Position numbers and translations under genes: made by a program
Shown: positions 12,001 to 23,200 of the stretch, in pieces
Layout of the letters: every line of letters begins with the position of its first letter
Position numbering within the stretch: the first letter of the stretch is position 1
DNA from: Toxotes chatareus
Lineage: Eukaryota > Chordata > Actinopteri > Toxotidae
Assembly (NCBI GenBank): GCA_016801885.1
Contig: CM028885.1
Span: 1,672,955-1,736,954, forward strand
Reading direction: 5' to 3'
DNA: 64,000 nt
Notes under the pieces: generated by a model
Database searches by the model: none
Told to the model about the DNA's origin: nothing
Seen by the model: only the letters and a program-made list of their open reading frames with translations

Positions 12001-14266
12001 CTCTTCTACAGCATTCCGTTCTACGTACTATTCTACATTGTTCTATGTTTTATTGAACAGTATTCTCTTCTACGTGTTATTCTATGTACACATGCTCTCG
12101 TAATCTGCCTTGTGGTGAAGTTTAAAGTCATGGTGTGAAAAGTCATCTTTCCTTCTGTGACAGGTTTGTTCCTGAAAATATGACATCTTTGGGCAACACT
12201 GTTGGTAAGACCAAACATTATGCTGTGTGTACTGTATGGAAATATTTTTATTCTTCATCATTTCTGTCGTCATCCCCATATGAACGTCTCTCTTATTGTG
12301 TTCTCTCCTCAGCCAACCTGAGCCGTGTGGTTCCTCATGGACTCCTAGTGTTTTTTCCCTCCTTCCCTTTGATGGAAAAAACCCTGGAGTTCTGGAGAGT
12401 AAGTGGAAATGTGGCTCTCAGGAAATGATATCGCTTTTATCGTGTCATATTTTTGTTGATTTATTTATTAGAGATGTTCCAAAACTTTTCTGAATTGAAT
12501 GTTGAAATATCAGCCACAGTGTGTGTGTGTTCTTTCTCATTAGGCAAATGGTCATGCAGATCGCATTGACAGCGTCAAGCCCATTTTTGTTGAACCTAAG
12601 GGAAAGGGCACCTTCACTGAGGTCAGTGTGGTTTAATTAAATATCTGTAAACCACTCTTTAGATAATGTCCAGGTTTCCAGACCTTTCCAGGTCTCACAG
12701 TATTTCATGAGCTGGACATGGTGATGAGTTGGTAACAATATCTGATCTCTTTGTCTGGCCTTAGGTTATGGAGGGATATTACACCAAAGTCAACGATCCA
12801 GCATCCAAAGGGGGATCCTTCTTTGCTGTGTGTCGAGGGAAGGTGAGGTTATTATGTGTTCATGGAGTCTAGAGAAATGTTGCAGAATATACTCTTTCTA
12901 CTTTGGCACCAAACTTTTATATCCAAAAGATAGAATGTCTTCAGTGTCCCCATCACCTCTCCTTGCTATTCCTGTGCCAGGCTAGCGAGGGTCTGGATTT
13001 TGCAGACACCTTTGGTCGGGGTGTCATCATCACTGGCCTTCCCTTCCCTCCAAAGATGGACCCTCGAGTCATCCTTAAAATGCAGTTCTTGGATGAGATG
13101 AGCAGGAAGAAAACTCCTGGGCTGAAAGTGAGGGAAACTGCTTAATGAGTCTTACTGAAAAGGCTTGATGATGTTTTCTTGGTTCAGTCTTAGCATGGTT
13201 GTCTGTGTCTTCCTCTGTGTGTGTGTGTGTGTGACAGTACCTGTCTGGGCAGGAGTGGTACAAACAGCAGGCTTTCAGGGCTGTGAACCAGGCCATCGGC
13301 AGAGTCATTCGCCATAAGGAGGACTATGGAGCCATCTTCCTGTGTGATCAGAGGTCAGACTTCTGACTTCTATTATACAGTATTCTCTTCTAAGTTCTAT
13401 TTTACAGTGTTCTACGTTCTATTGTACAGTATTCTGTTCTGTGTTCTATTCTGCAGTATTCTACGTTCTATTTTACAGTATTCCCTTCTACGTTCTATTC
13501 TATAGCATTCTGTTCTGCATTCTATTCTACAGCATTCTGTTATACATTCTATTCTACAGTATTCTATGTTCTGTTATACGGTATTCTCTTCTAAGTTCTA
13601 TTTTAAAGTATTCTCTTCTACATTCTATTCTATAGCATTCTGTTCTGTATTCTATGTTATATTTAACAGCATTCTGTTCTAAGTTCTATTCTACAGAATC
13701 CTGTTCTGCAGTATTCTACTTTCTATTATACAGTATTTTCTTCTACGTTCTATTTTACAGTATTCTGTTCTACGTTCTATTCTACAGTGTTCTACATTTT
13801 ATTGAACAGTATTCTCTTCTGTGTTTTATTCACATGCTTTAATCTGTCTTGTGATGAAGTCCTGGCAAGAACCACCTGTACAAACATATCCATCCTGAAG
13901 TGGATGGATATGTATTCTGTAAGCTGAACGTGAAGTGTAAAATCTGTGGAGTAATTAAACAAACTTATAGCTTTACTAACATCATTCAGACAGAACTGAT
14001 CTGTTCAACAATGATGAAGGTGATTAAATCTATCTTCTCCCACAGGTTTAAGTCCTCTGATGCCCGGGCCCAGCTTCCCTCATGGGTTAGGCCTTATGTG
14101 CGGCCTTATGACGGCTTCGGAAATGTGGTCCGGGACGTCTCCCAGTTCTTCAGGGTTGCAAATAAAATGGTGGGTCCCAGCACACATACAGTTCACCAAA
14201 AGGATTAACTGACTCAGTGCCCTGGTGTAATTGAGTTGGCACTTTTGGTGTGGTTTGGCAACAGTT

Positions 14267-14335
<69 letters not shown>

Positions 14336-17300
14336 GTACACCCATCAACTATCTTCTCTCTCTTCACACTAATACATGTCCCAGTTGGTCCATCTGAGGT
14401 CTCAAGTTACCTGTAAGGGCAAGTTACAGGGCAAGTTACAGGACAAGTCTCAGGACAGTGTCCTCCAGGATGACCAAACATGAACTGGAGTCACATGTTT
14501 CATGTTTATCTTGTAGTGTTATATAGCAGAATAAATGTCTCTTAAATGAATGATAGACCTCTCTCACAGGAAGTGTAACAATAGCAGTCATAACAAATAA
14601 TGTTTGGATGTAACAGAGGCCTATGGTAGAAAAGAAGACTGCTGCAGAGAGCTGTGGGGCAGTGTGTTTGCCGAATACCCAGCCCTCTGGCTTCACTTCC
14701 TGCTCACCCTCCCAAAGCTCCCACACCCAGAAGGCCAAGGCGCTGGATGCCCACCTTCCCAGCCTGAAGAGGAGGAGGCTCAGTGAGTATGAATATAAAG
14801 GGAATGTTTCCATGACTCCTTCAAATCCTGAAACAGTTCACAGAGGAGAAGTTAATCCTTAATGTGTTTTTAACCTCTTGTTTGATCTTTGTGATCAGAT
14901 GAACACACTGGAGCCACTGGGATGGACAGGATCTGTATTGAGTATGAGTTCGAGGTGCAGGAGAGTCAGAGGAGACCAGCCAACCTGCTGGATGCTCTGG
15001 AGCGAGGCGACCGTCACAATGGAGGAGATGACGATGGAGTGGTGGGAGAAGAGAAGGTAGTGTGTTTTCTGTGAGACGCTGTGGTCTGTCCTACAAGTCC
15101 AAAGCTGTTCTCTGTTTTTGATATGTATTAGTTTGTACATCTCAATGATTTTATTTCCAACAGAGCTATATTCATTTGTTCAACTGTGTATTTTTCTTTT
15201 GAAGGCAAACCGTTTGTCCACACTGTCTCTTCAGTATGACAAGAGGATGGATGATGAATTGCGGGGAGGAAGACGTAAAATCAAACTGGTCCAAGAGCAG
15301 GTGCGTGTTATGCTAAACACCTCCAGGTTCTGATGGTTAGATTTTCTGTTTTTAGATGCTTTACAAGCAGAGCTGAACGGCCTCTCAGCAGCAGCTCCAG
15401 TCCCAGTCTCCTTCTGGATCTGTTCCCATCACTGTTCCACAGTGCTGCTGTGCACTTATCAATCAAATCGAATCACGTTTATATAAATATTGGATGGTAA
15501 GTGATAAAGTTTTGTTGAGAGAAAACGTCCTCACACTTGGCAGCGGTCAGCTCCGGGCCAGGCAGCAGCAACAGGACTGAGAACTGAATTCATTGTGTGG
15601 AACAGGACTTTAGGACTGTCAGATTTTTTTTTTTTTTTTTTTTGGAGATGATGGAGGCAAAATGTTTCAGTCTTGCAGCTTTGACAGATTGCTGGTAACT
15701 TGCCAGACAGCAGCTTTTCAGTATCTCAGATCAAACCTGTAGCACGGCTGTAGGTTTCCTGACTTTCACAGAGGGGCAGCAGAGTCCAAGTCTCCACAGA
15801 TTGAATTAGACTTAGTGATTAACTGATCTGTTCTCTATTCTCAATTGAAAGAGTTGGACCTTAAAGCTACTTAACTGGGAGGAAACTCTGTAAACTCAGA
15901 CAGTAATGTGGCTCTTTCATTTTCTGTGATTCTGTTTGGAGATTTAACCCAAACAACAATGAATGCTTTACATTTTACATTATACACACATCAAACCAGG
16001 GCACAAGGTTCCAGTTTATTGTTGTACGTTGTTAAATCCTGTGTAATTTTGTCTGAGTTGATTTGACATGACAAATATAATAATTTAATGTCGTAACTTT
16101 TAAGTTTATGTCAGTGTATTTAGTTTTCACAGTTGATGATTGGATTCGTATTTATGATTGAATGTAGTGTTTCCAATGTGCTAATTGCTAATGTAAGCAG
16201 TATATGTTTCTCTGTTGTTGGTGAAGAAAGCGAGCGTGTCAGAGGATGTGTCTGAGGAAGGTAAAGCCAGCAGGGCTAAGAGGTTCCTGGCAGAGATGAA
16301 GAAGTCGCTGTGCCAGGTCAGCTTTGACCGCATCGTACAGGCTCTCCAGACCTACAAGAAGACGGACAACCTGGACGTCCTGCTGACTGAGACAGCTGTC
16401 CTAAGTGAGGACAGTCATACCCACAGTCTGCTCCGCGGTACGTCTTCTGCTGTGATGAACACAGAGGCATCTTATGAAACCCACACATTTTACACTGGGA
16501 TTTTACTGAGCTTCACATTGTGGTGAATCACAGTCTGCTAAGACTCATACTGTTTTATTTTGATTCAGTGTCTATTATACTGTTATACTGCAAGCAGTGT
16601 GTTTAATGGGAGGTGACAGTGCTCAGAGTGCTCCAACAGGTTAAACTGGCCATGTTGATCAGCCAATCACGGGACTGATATTGTGGTAGATCCAAACACA
16701 AATTATGAAAATCGAAAAAAAAAAAAATATCGAGTGATGTTTCTTCATGTTTCTTCCTGGGCTTTAACAATGTGTGTTAGTCTTTTCGTGTGTTGTGTTG
16801 TTGACTCTAACACAGCCACTGTGTCGCAGGCTTCTACCAGTTTGTTCGTCCACATCATAAGAAGAGCTTTGATGAGAAATGCCAGGAGCTGACCGGACAA
16901 GGCTGTGGATACAAAGCTGATCACTCACTGTCAAAGGATGAGAAGAAGGCACTGATGGTGCAGAATGGTATGATGCACTCATCCTAACCCAGCTCTGCAC
17001 TCTTCTTTATATGTTTGGAAATGTGTTTAACAGGACTCAGCAGAATTGGAAAACTCAAACATGCATTATTTTTTTGGAAAAATCATTGGATTGTTTTTTT
17101 TTTAGTTGATGTGTAATTTGTTCCATAAAGTTTTAGAAATTTGTGAGAAATGACATTTATTTCATAAAGTGCAGGAGTGGTCATCAGTGACCAACCATCC
17201 AAACCTGGAAGATTGTTAGTTATTTTAGTTTGCAATGATATAAATCCAAGAAGAGCAGGACATTTTCACATTACATGAACTGGACTGAGCGGCTGAGTTT

Positions 17301-18498
17301 CAGTCTCCGCTTCATGCTTGTTCTGTTTCTGACAACACAAACAGAGAAACATGTAATACAACATGATGATATCATGAATATACCAGTTAGTGTGTTATGT
17401 TGTCTAGTGACATTTAGCAATTTTTGAGCAGTCTTCATGTACTCACATTTGAAAGTACAAGAATTTTCAGTTGTCTTGTTTTCCAACATGATAAAGAGAA
17501 TTCAGGTTGTTCTGAAGGCAGAAATTGCTCCTACTCTTCCTTTGTGCTTGATATTTGTGTTTTTGACTAAAGTCAGAACTGATCTGGGTCTTTGTATTGA
17601 TTATTGATTTTTCCATTGAACATGGCAAATGAGGGGTTGATGAGGGTTTATCTGTGCTGATTCCTGTTGATAGATGAGTTCACTGACAGTACAGTAGGAA
17701 AGAAAGACACAGTCTGTGACTGTTATGTTTTGTTTTCTTCAAGCTCCAGACGCACAGCCTGCTGTGGGTCTAACCTCCTCCACTGGGACGTCTACCTGCA
17801 GTCAGCTAAATACACAGCAGCTCAACAGAGGGGGACACCACCTAAACCAGCAAGGATTAAGAGAACCTCAGACTGGTAGGACATTACATCCTTTAACCAC
17901 TGGTGCTACGTACAGTGAAATGGTCCTTTAACCAACCATAGTATATATGAAAAACACAAGAAGCAGGTAGCTCCTGCTAGTATAGTTGTTAGCACATGTT
18001 GACAGAAAAAGCTCTCCTCTACTGTCCTCCCATGTTCATCAGGCTCTGCTCCAAAGAGTGAGCTCCATGCCGCTTTTCTGGCTGATGTGAAAAAAGCTCT
18101 GGGAGCAGAAAAATCAGCTCAGCTCTTCAAGGCCATTCACAGCTACAAGAAGACGGACAACTACGAAAACCTGGTGACCACAGTGGTGAGCTTATTCACA
18201 GAGAGAGATGAGGACTTCGGCCTTCTAGTCAGTAAGTTCCTTCAGATCACTTCATGTGTTCATGTTCTTGTAGAGTTTTAAAGTTTGAACCCCAGTTTCC
18301 TGTCAGTGGTTCTCACTGTTCACTCTCTTTCATATTTCTTCTCTTAAGGATTTGGCGTGTTTATTCGCCCTCAGCATAAGAAGCAGTACAAAGAGATGTT
18401 GGATGCTTTGATAGGTCAGTCAGCATCTGCTGCTGATGTTCCTGCTGTGAGTGAAGACCAGCAATGCAAAGGTGAAGGACAACCCAGTGTATCATAGT

Positions 18499-18529
<31 letters not shown>

Positions 18530-19392
18530 CATATATATATATATATTATTATTATTTCCTATTTCTTGCTTTATATTTTTGAGGAGAGCTCAGAGGTTAC
18601 TGAAATCACATGTGAGTGGCTGATAGTTAGTGATATTTTCACTGCACCACAGTGCTGGGCAAACCCTCTGATCTCAAGGGAAAATGCTAAAAGGAAAATC
18701 CTACCAAGGTTTAGATAAGAAGATCAATCAGTACAGAGGCTACTAGTTTTCCCCTGTTTCCAGTCCTGGGCTTAGCTAAACACACAACTTAGAGAACACT
18801 GTTTCAGTTTGTTATGTTGCAGTCTTGTGCTAAATTCATTTTACCCTTCATCAGTGTACACTCAGTGTCCCATAATACTGGTATATTCAGCTGATTGGAC
18901 ATGATCTGAAAGTAGCAGAGCAGAAACCAAGCTATGAGGTTGAAGGAGCTGCCTGCGGAGTTCAGAGACAGGGTTGACCTGTGGTGCATTGAAGGTTCCC
19001 AAGAGAACAGAGGCCTCCGTGATTCTTAGATGGAGCAAGTTTGGAACAGCCAAGACCCTTTCTAGAGCTGGCAGCCTGGCCAAACTGAAGCAGCTGGGTG
19101 ACTTTGTACTGAAGTCTTCTTTAAAATCACTGATGATAGAGGTTGTTTCTGCTGTTTGCCACTGTCCTCTTTTACACTGTCTCTGGCAGTAGATCTGTGT
19201 GTCTGTGTTCTGTGTCCTTACAGATGTCAGTTCCCACATACACAGTGTTATTATTTACAGGATGAAATGCTCTATCATATCAAGCCATACAACTCCCTTT
19301 GTTTTTTTTTGTTTTTTTCAGTTTCATCACTACCTCCTTTGAGGACACAAAGCAAAGTTACCAGTTTTTTCTCAAGCAGCCAGAAAGATTAG
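2836..19392 (+). CDS. rtel1: Regulator of telomere elongation helicase 1 (complete gene)
   Basis: RTEL1 is an iron-sulfur superfamily 2 DNA helicase (XPD/FANCJ group) that unwinds D-loops, T-loops and G-quadruplexes and protects telomeres and replication forks in the nucleus. I read 33 coding exons whose phases all close, giving 1180 residues (human isoform about 1219). Visible landmarks are Walker A SPTGTGKT (42-49); four Fe-S cysteines (145, 163, 172, 207); DEAH (250-253); motif VI QAIGRVIR (691-698); two harmonin-like repeats (about 909-985 and 1061-1140); and a C-terminal PCNA-binding box QSKVTSFF (1167-1174) just before the stop at 19390-19392. The C4C4 RING found on the longest mammalian isoform is absent. 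Introns 17 and 23 carry the same minisatellite. The exon list is given in the next two entries. Confidence 0.97.
9074..12075 (+). repeat. 27-bp minisatellite filling rtel1 intron 17
   Basis: About 3 kb is made of roughly 110 imperfect copies of a 27-bp unit: TTCTATTCTACAG followed by YATTCYGTTCTRCG. Indels and half-units interrupt it. It starts inside the donor region of intron 17 (exon ends at 9072) and stops about 90 nt before exon 18. The + strand is pyrimidine-rich and its complement GAA-rich. Because 27 is a multiple of three and the unit lacks stops in most frames, long spurious open frames run through it on both strands. Each unit contains a polypyrimidine stretch ending in CTACAG, which resembles a 3' splice site. 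Confidence 0.95.
13218..13237 (+). promoter_or_regulatory. GT-repeat 3' splice site of rtel1 exon 23
   Basis: The acceptor of exon 23 (AG at 13236-13237) is preceded by a GT microsatellite where a polypyrimidine tract is usual. Exon phase and protein similarity leave no alternative acceptor. Confidence 0.7.
13362..13830 (+). repeat. Second copy of the 27-bp minisatellite in rtel1 intron 23
   Basis: About 470 bp of the same TTCTATTCTACAG-type repeat begins within ten bases of the exon 23 donor (exon ends at 13353). Its last unit (TTTTATTGAACAG followed by TATTCTCTTCT) and the following sequence (CACATGCT, then AATCTG, then CTTGTG.TGAAGT) closely match the end and flank of the intron 17 array near 12050-12115. 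The two arrays are therefore related by copying, not by chance. Confidence 0.9.
14269..14335. repeat. (GT)28 plus (AT)n microsatellite in rtel1 intron 24
   Basis: An uninterrupted GT run from 14269 to 14324 continues into a short AT run. It also creates spurious His-Thr repeat frames on the minus strand. Confidence 0.95.
18498..18547. repeat. (AC)n/(AT)n microsatellite in rtel1 intron 32
   Basis: An AC run passes into a TA run shortly after the exon 32 donor at 18472. Confidence 0.9.
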
Positions 19393-19680
19393 AATCGGAG
19401 ATGATGGAACGTGGTGTTCATATTTCAAACTACACCTGGCTGTTACTGCTGACAAAACTATGATCTGGCCAGGTTCTGTTCCGTGACTGTAATGTGGCCG
19501 TGGAGCTGGATCTGTTGTGGCTGGGAAGTACACTGCACTACTGGACTTTAAAGTATCTACTCAGCAATGAAGTGGAGATCACTCATTTACGATGCCTTCT
19601 GGGATAAGGGCTGTAATGTAACAACAGTGCCTGCTCTGTCTTATATCAGTGTCATGAAAAGTGAAAATGTGCTTTTGAGA

Positions 19681-19686
19681 AATAAA
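19681..19686 (+). terminator. Poly(A) signal of rtel1
   Basis: AATAAA lies 289 nt after the rtel1 stop, followed by a T-rich stretch. Confidence 0.65.
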
Positions 19687-19699
19687 ACATATTTATATT

Positions 19700-20150
19700 T
19701 TTTTACTTAATTAAAGTCACAAAATCAGCTCATGGCTCAGGTTTCTTTTCTGTAACTGCAGCAGCTGTTCTGCTGCTCATTTGTAATGAGTGGCCACACT
19801 GGTCAGCCACAACATTAAAACCAGTGACCAGCTTTAATGGTGGGCTGTCATGTGCTTTTAGGTTTGCTCAATGGAAAAAAAAAAAAAAAAAACATGTTTA
19901 AACAAAGCAAGTTTTTCATGGAATGGGTGAGATCACCCATGTTCCTGTGTCACCTCAGTCACGGGTGGATTAGCCCACTAGAGGGCCCCAAAGAAACACT
20001 GAGCTGGGACAGTTGATTGTTTTCGTGGTTAAGTGCTGCTGTATTCACACTGCTCAATATCTTGTTATGACACAACACGCAGTTGAATAGTAGTAAAATA
20101 TATCAATCAATTTTTACTTAATGTCTGTGGGCCTTTCTAAAAACTCTCAA
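19700..20150. other. Intergenic DNA between rtel1 and icmt
   Basis: It contains a short poly-A tract (about 19875-19893) and a word near 19801-19830 (GTCAGCCACAACATTAAAAC) that I remember as part of a dispersed teleost repeat. No gene was seen. Confidence 0.4.
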
Positions 20151-20159
20151 TCCCCGAGC

Positions 20160-20226
20160 CAGAAATTGACATCACGCGGTGTTCATTCAGCTATCGCGAT
20201 AGTTCCTTTAGCACAGGATTTCCAAC
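20160..20226 (+). promoter_or_regulatory. icmt proximal promoter / 5' UTR with palindrome
   Basis: The perfect 12-bp palindrome CTATCGCGATAG is at 20191-20202, 24 nt before the icmt start codon. The surrounding sequence has CpGs and no TATA box. Use as a factor-binding dyad is inference. Confidence 0.4.
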
Positions 20227-23200
20227 ATGGCAGGCAGTAAGTTGCTGTTAGAAGGAAGAGTAAGTGTAAAAGGCTTTATTTTAGGGCTCAGCGTACTTAT
20301 AATCCCACTGATCAGAACCTGGTTTGGACATCTTGACTGGGTCTTTGATTATCTGACGGAAACTCCTGGGAAAGTAGCGATTTGCATCCACATTGCAGTT
20401 ATCAACGGCCTCTTGCTGATCATATACAGGGGACCTCTGTACAAGGTAAGCATTGACGTTAGGCAGCCAACTTCCTGTCTCGATGCTGATTTTATCTCCT
20501 TTTGACTAAAGCACACACACGTATTATTAGTGCTGTCCAGCAGTAAAGTCTTTCATCTGCCACAAGCTAATGTTGCGGGGTCTGACATAACTAACTTCGC
20601 CATGTAAATCTTAATGTTGCACTGCTAATGTTTGCTAGCTTAACCAAATCAAATAGCTAGCTAACAGTAGCTGCCTCTTTAGTTAATCTTCTTAGCTAAA
20701 TAGGAACGAGACACCTGGAGTTGATGTGCTCAAGATAGAAACCTAAGCCAGGTAAAGCTGCAGGGGCTTACTCTCTGTTTGCCACTTGGTATGTTCAATT
20801 TTATATTATAAGTAACTCTGGCACGTTTTTGATGTGCTGTGGAAACACTGAGACACAGAACCCAACCCAGAAATCTGGTAATGTAGTGTTGAATTTAATT
20901 TGCCTGTCTTAATTTGCGGTATTTCATGAATAACCAGGCTCCTGGTACAAATTCGGCGGAACCCATTAAATAAAACAGTAATTACACCAACTGTGGCTAA
21001 AAAGAGCCACAGTTGTAGAGTTGGTTTTCTACTCTACACCACTGAAGATGGTGAAAAAGCAGCCAACGTTAAGAGTGAAGTCTATTGATTTGTAAAACAC
21101 CTTTTTCCATATAATGCATAATGAAAAATGCTAAGGGGCTTCCTGGAGTGGGAGTCCGCAGTGTTGCCTCCTGAAACCAGTTCATCTGAGCTAGCAATTT
21201 GGCCATCTGGTCTTGGGGCTGTGTATTTTGTTTGTGTAGGTAACGCTGGCAGTTGTTGTTGATATTCTAGGTTGCCGTGAGAGCCTGCTTTCTGGGAGTT
21301 ACTTTTGGCTGTGGCTTAATTATAAGCTTCTCTGATACCACTTGGACACATTTTGGCTGGTAAGTAGATACAAACGTCACTAGTCTTTTAGTACAGTCAG
21401 CTGGACCAGTGCAGCTGGTCCAAAATGTTGCTGCCAGAGTCCTGACTAACACCAGAAAAATGGACCACATTACACCTGTCCTCAGATCACTGCACTGGCT
21501 TCCTGTGAGTCAGAGGATACAGTTTAAAGTTCTACTCTTGGTCTACAAAGCACTGAATGGTCTTGGACCAAAATATCTCATGGACTTATTGGTTCCTTAT
21601 GAAGCATCCAGACCCCTGAGATCATCAGGGACAGGCCTACTGTGTGTTCCCAGGGTCAGGACTAAACAAAGTGAAGCAGGATTCAGTTATTCTGCCCCTC
21701 ACTTGTGGAATAAACTTAAAAGCCCAAACACTCAGTTTATTTAAGTCAGGCCTGAAAACACACTTGTTTACTGAAGCATTCTCTTAAATTGTCTTAACTG
21801 CACTCTTCTTATTTAATTATTTTACTGTTTTCTATTTTTTCTGCTCCAGTGTTTTAATATATTGCTTTTATTCTATGACTTTAATGTAATCTGTAAAGCA
21901 CTATGAATTACCTTGTGTACGAATGCTGCTCTATAAATAAACCTTGCCTACAGTCAGTCATGGTCAGTCAGTAGAATCAGATCAGAATCAGAAAAACTTT
22001 ATTAATCTCCATAGGGAAATTCTTTTGTTACAGTCAAACTCCCAGTTGAAAATGAAGAAAATGTAACGTATAAATGAGAAAAAATGTTTGTAAAATAAAA
22101 TAAAAATAAAAATTGAATAAAAATTAAAAAAAAAAAAAAAGCAGTATCACAATATATTTGTTGAATCACAGTGAATTAAATTAGACTGAGAACCTGAATT
22201 GTGATAATTCCTCTGTGAATTTTTCAGTTCTACAGAGATGAGTGTTGAACCAGGGCGTTGTCCCATATTTTGACAGCAGGATGTGTGTTGTGTAATCCAG
22301 GCCTGCGGCAGCTGAACATGTGTAGTTGTGTAGTAACAGCGACTCTCTGCAGGTACATGTGCTCCCTGTCGTTCTTCCATTACTCTGAGTACCTGGTGAC
22401 GGCCATCATCAACCCTCGCAGCCTGTCACTGGACTCCTTCCTGCTCAACCACAGTGTGGAGTACACCCTGGCTGCTGTCTCATCATGGGTGGAGTTCACT
22501 GTGGAGAAGCTGACCTTTCCAGGTTGGTTCATACACTCAATCTGCTCAGAACAATCATGTGTTTTTTATGTTTTGGGGTTTGTTTGTTTTTTCACTTAAA
22601 TTTTTATTGTTGTTGTTTTTTTTCCAACATACAAAAAAATGTAATTCAGTGTAATAAAGTGTAATGCAAGCTCTCAATGTGAGTAATTAGTTTGGTAATT
22701 GGCTTAGGAAGTGTATCCACTTACTCCATTTTTTATAGAAATCAAATTCCCTCAGTCTTAAAATATATGTCATTTTCTCCATTAGAAAAATCTCTTGGAC
22801 TATTCCTGTCCAATCTGGGTACTCTGGCGGATCAAACTTAAGCCAGTGTCTTGTTATGACCTTCCTTGCTGCTGTTAACAGGATCTTGGTCAAATACTGA
22901 TCTTCCTTATGTATTGCTATAGACGTATTTCCTAAATACAGTATTACACATTGTAGCTCAAAACTTTATTTAATATAGTACTAACGGTTTTCCAGAACGA
23001 TTGGATTCTAGGGCAGCTCCAAAAGATATGAGAATGGTGCGCATCTGCACTGCCACATTTTCTCCAACAAAACTGGCGCTGTGAAAGTTGTTTACTTTTT
23101 AAATGAGGAGTGATAAAGAACCGAATGATACTCTTCCAAATAAATTCTCTCCATTTCAGAGAGTTTGTGGAAGTTTAAAGTGAGTGGCAGGTTTGATGCC

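Larger units (their letters stand above)
12164..19392 (+). other. rtel1: rtel1 coding exons 18-33
   Basis: Exons: 12164-12204, 12313-12398, 12544-12621, 12765-12842, 12981-13127, 13238-13353, 14046-14169, 14617-14782, 14899-15056, 15205-15300, 16227-16437, 16830-16967, 17744-17875, 18043-18231, 18349-18471, 19322-19392. Exons 18-24 complete the second helicase lobe, exons 28-29 and 31-32 each encode one harmonin-like repeat, and exon 33 is the PCNA-box exon. Intron 27 (15301-16226) and intron 29 (16968-17743) hold only AT-rich unique sequence with short poly-T or poly-A runs. Confidence 0.9.

Noticed and set aside
9074..12075. Possible CRISPR array (regular short repeats)
   Set aside because: There are no unique spacers; the 27-bp units are directly tandem and lie in a vertebrate intron.
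10183..12138. 651-codon open frame, with 528- and 275-codon overlapping frames
   Set aside because: They are the minisatellite translated; codons repeat every nine residues, no start context or domain is present, and the region is intron 17 of rtel1.
14080..14416. Frames rich in His-Thr or Cys-Val
   Set aside because: Translation of the (GT)28 microsatellite.
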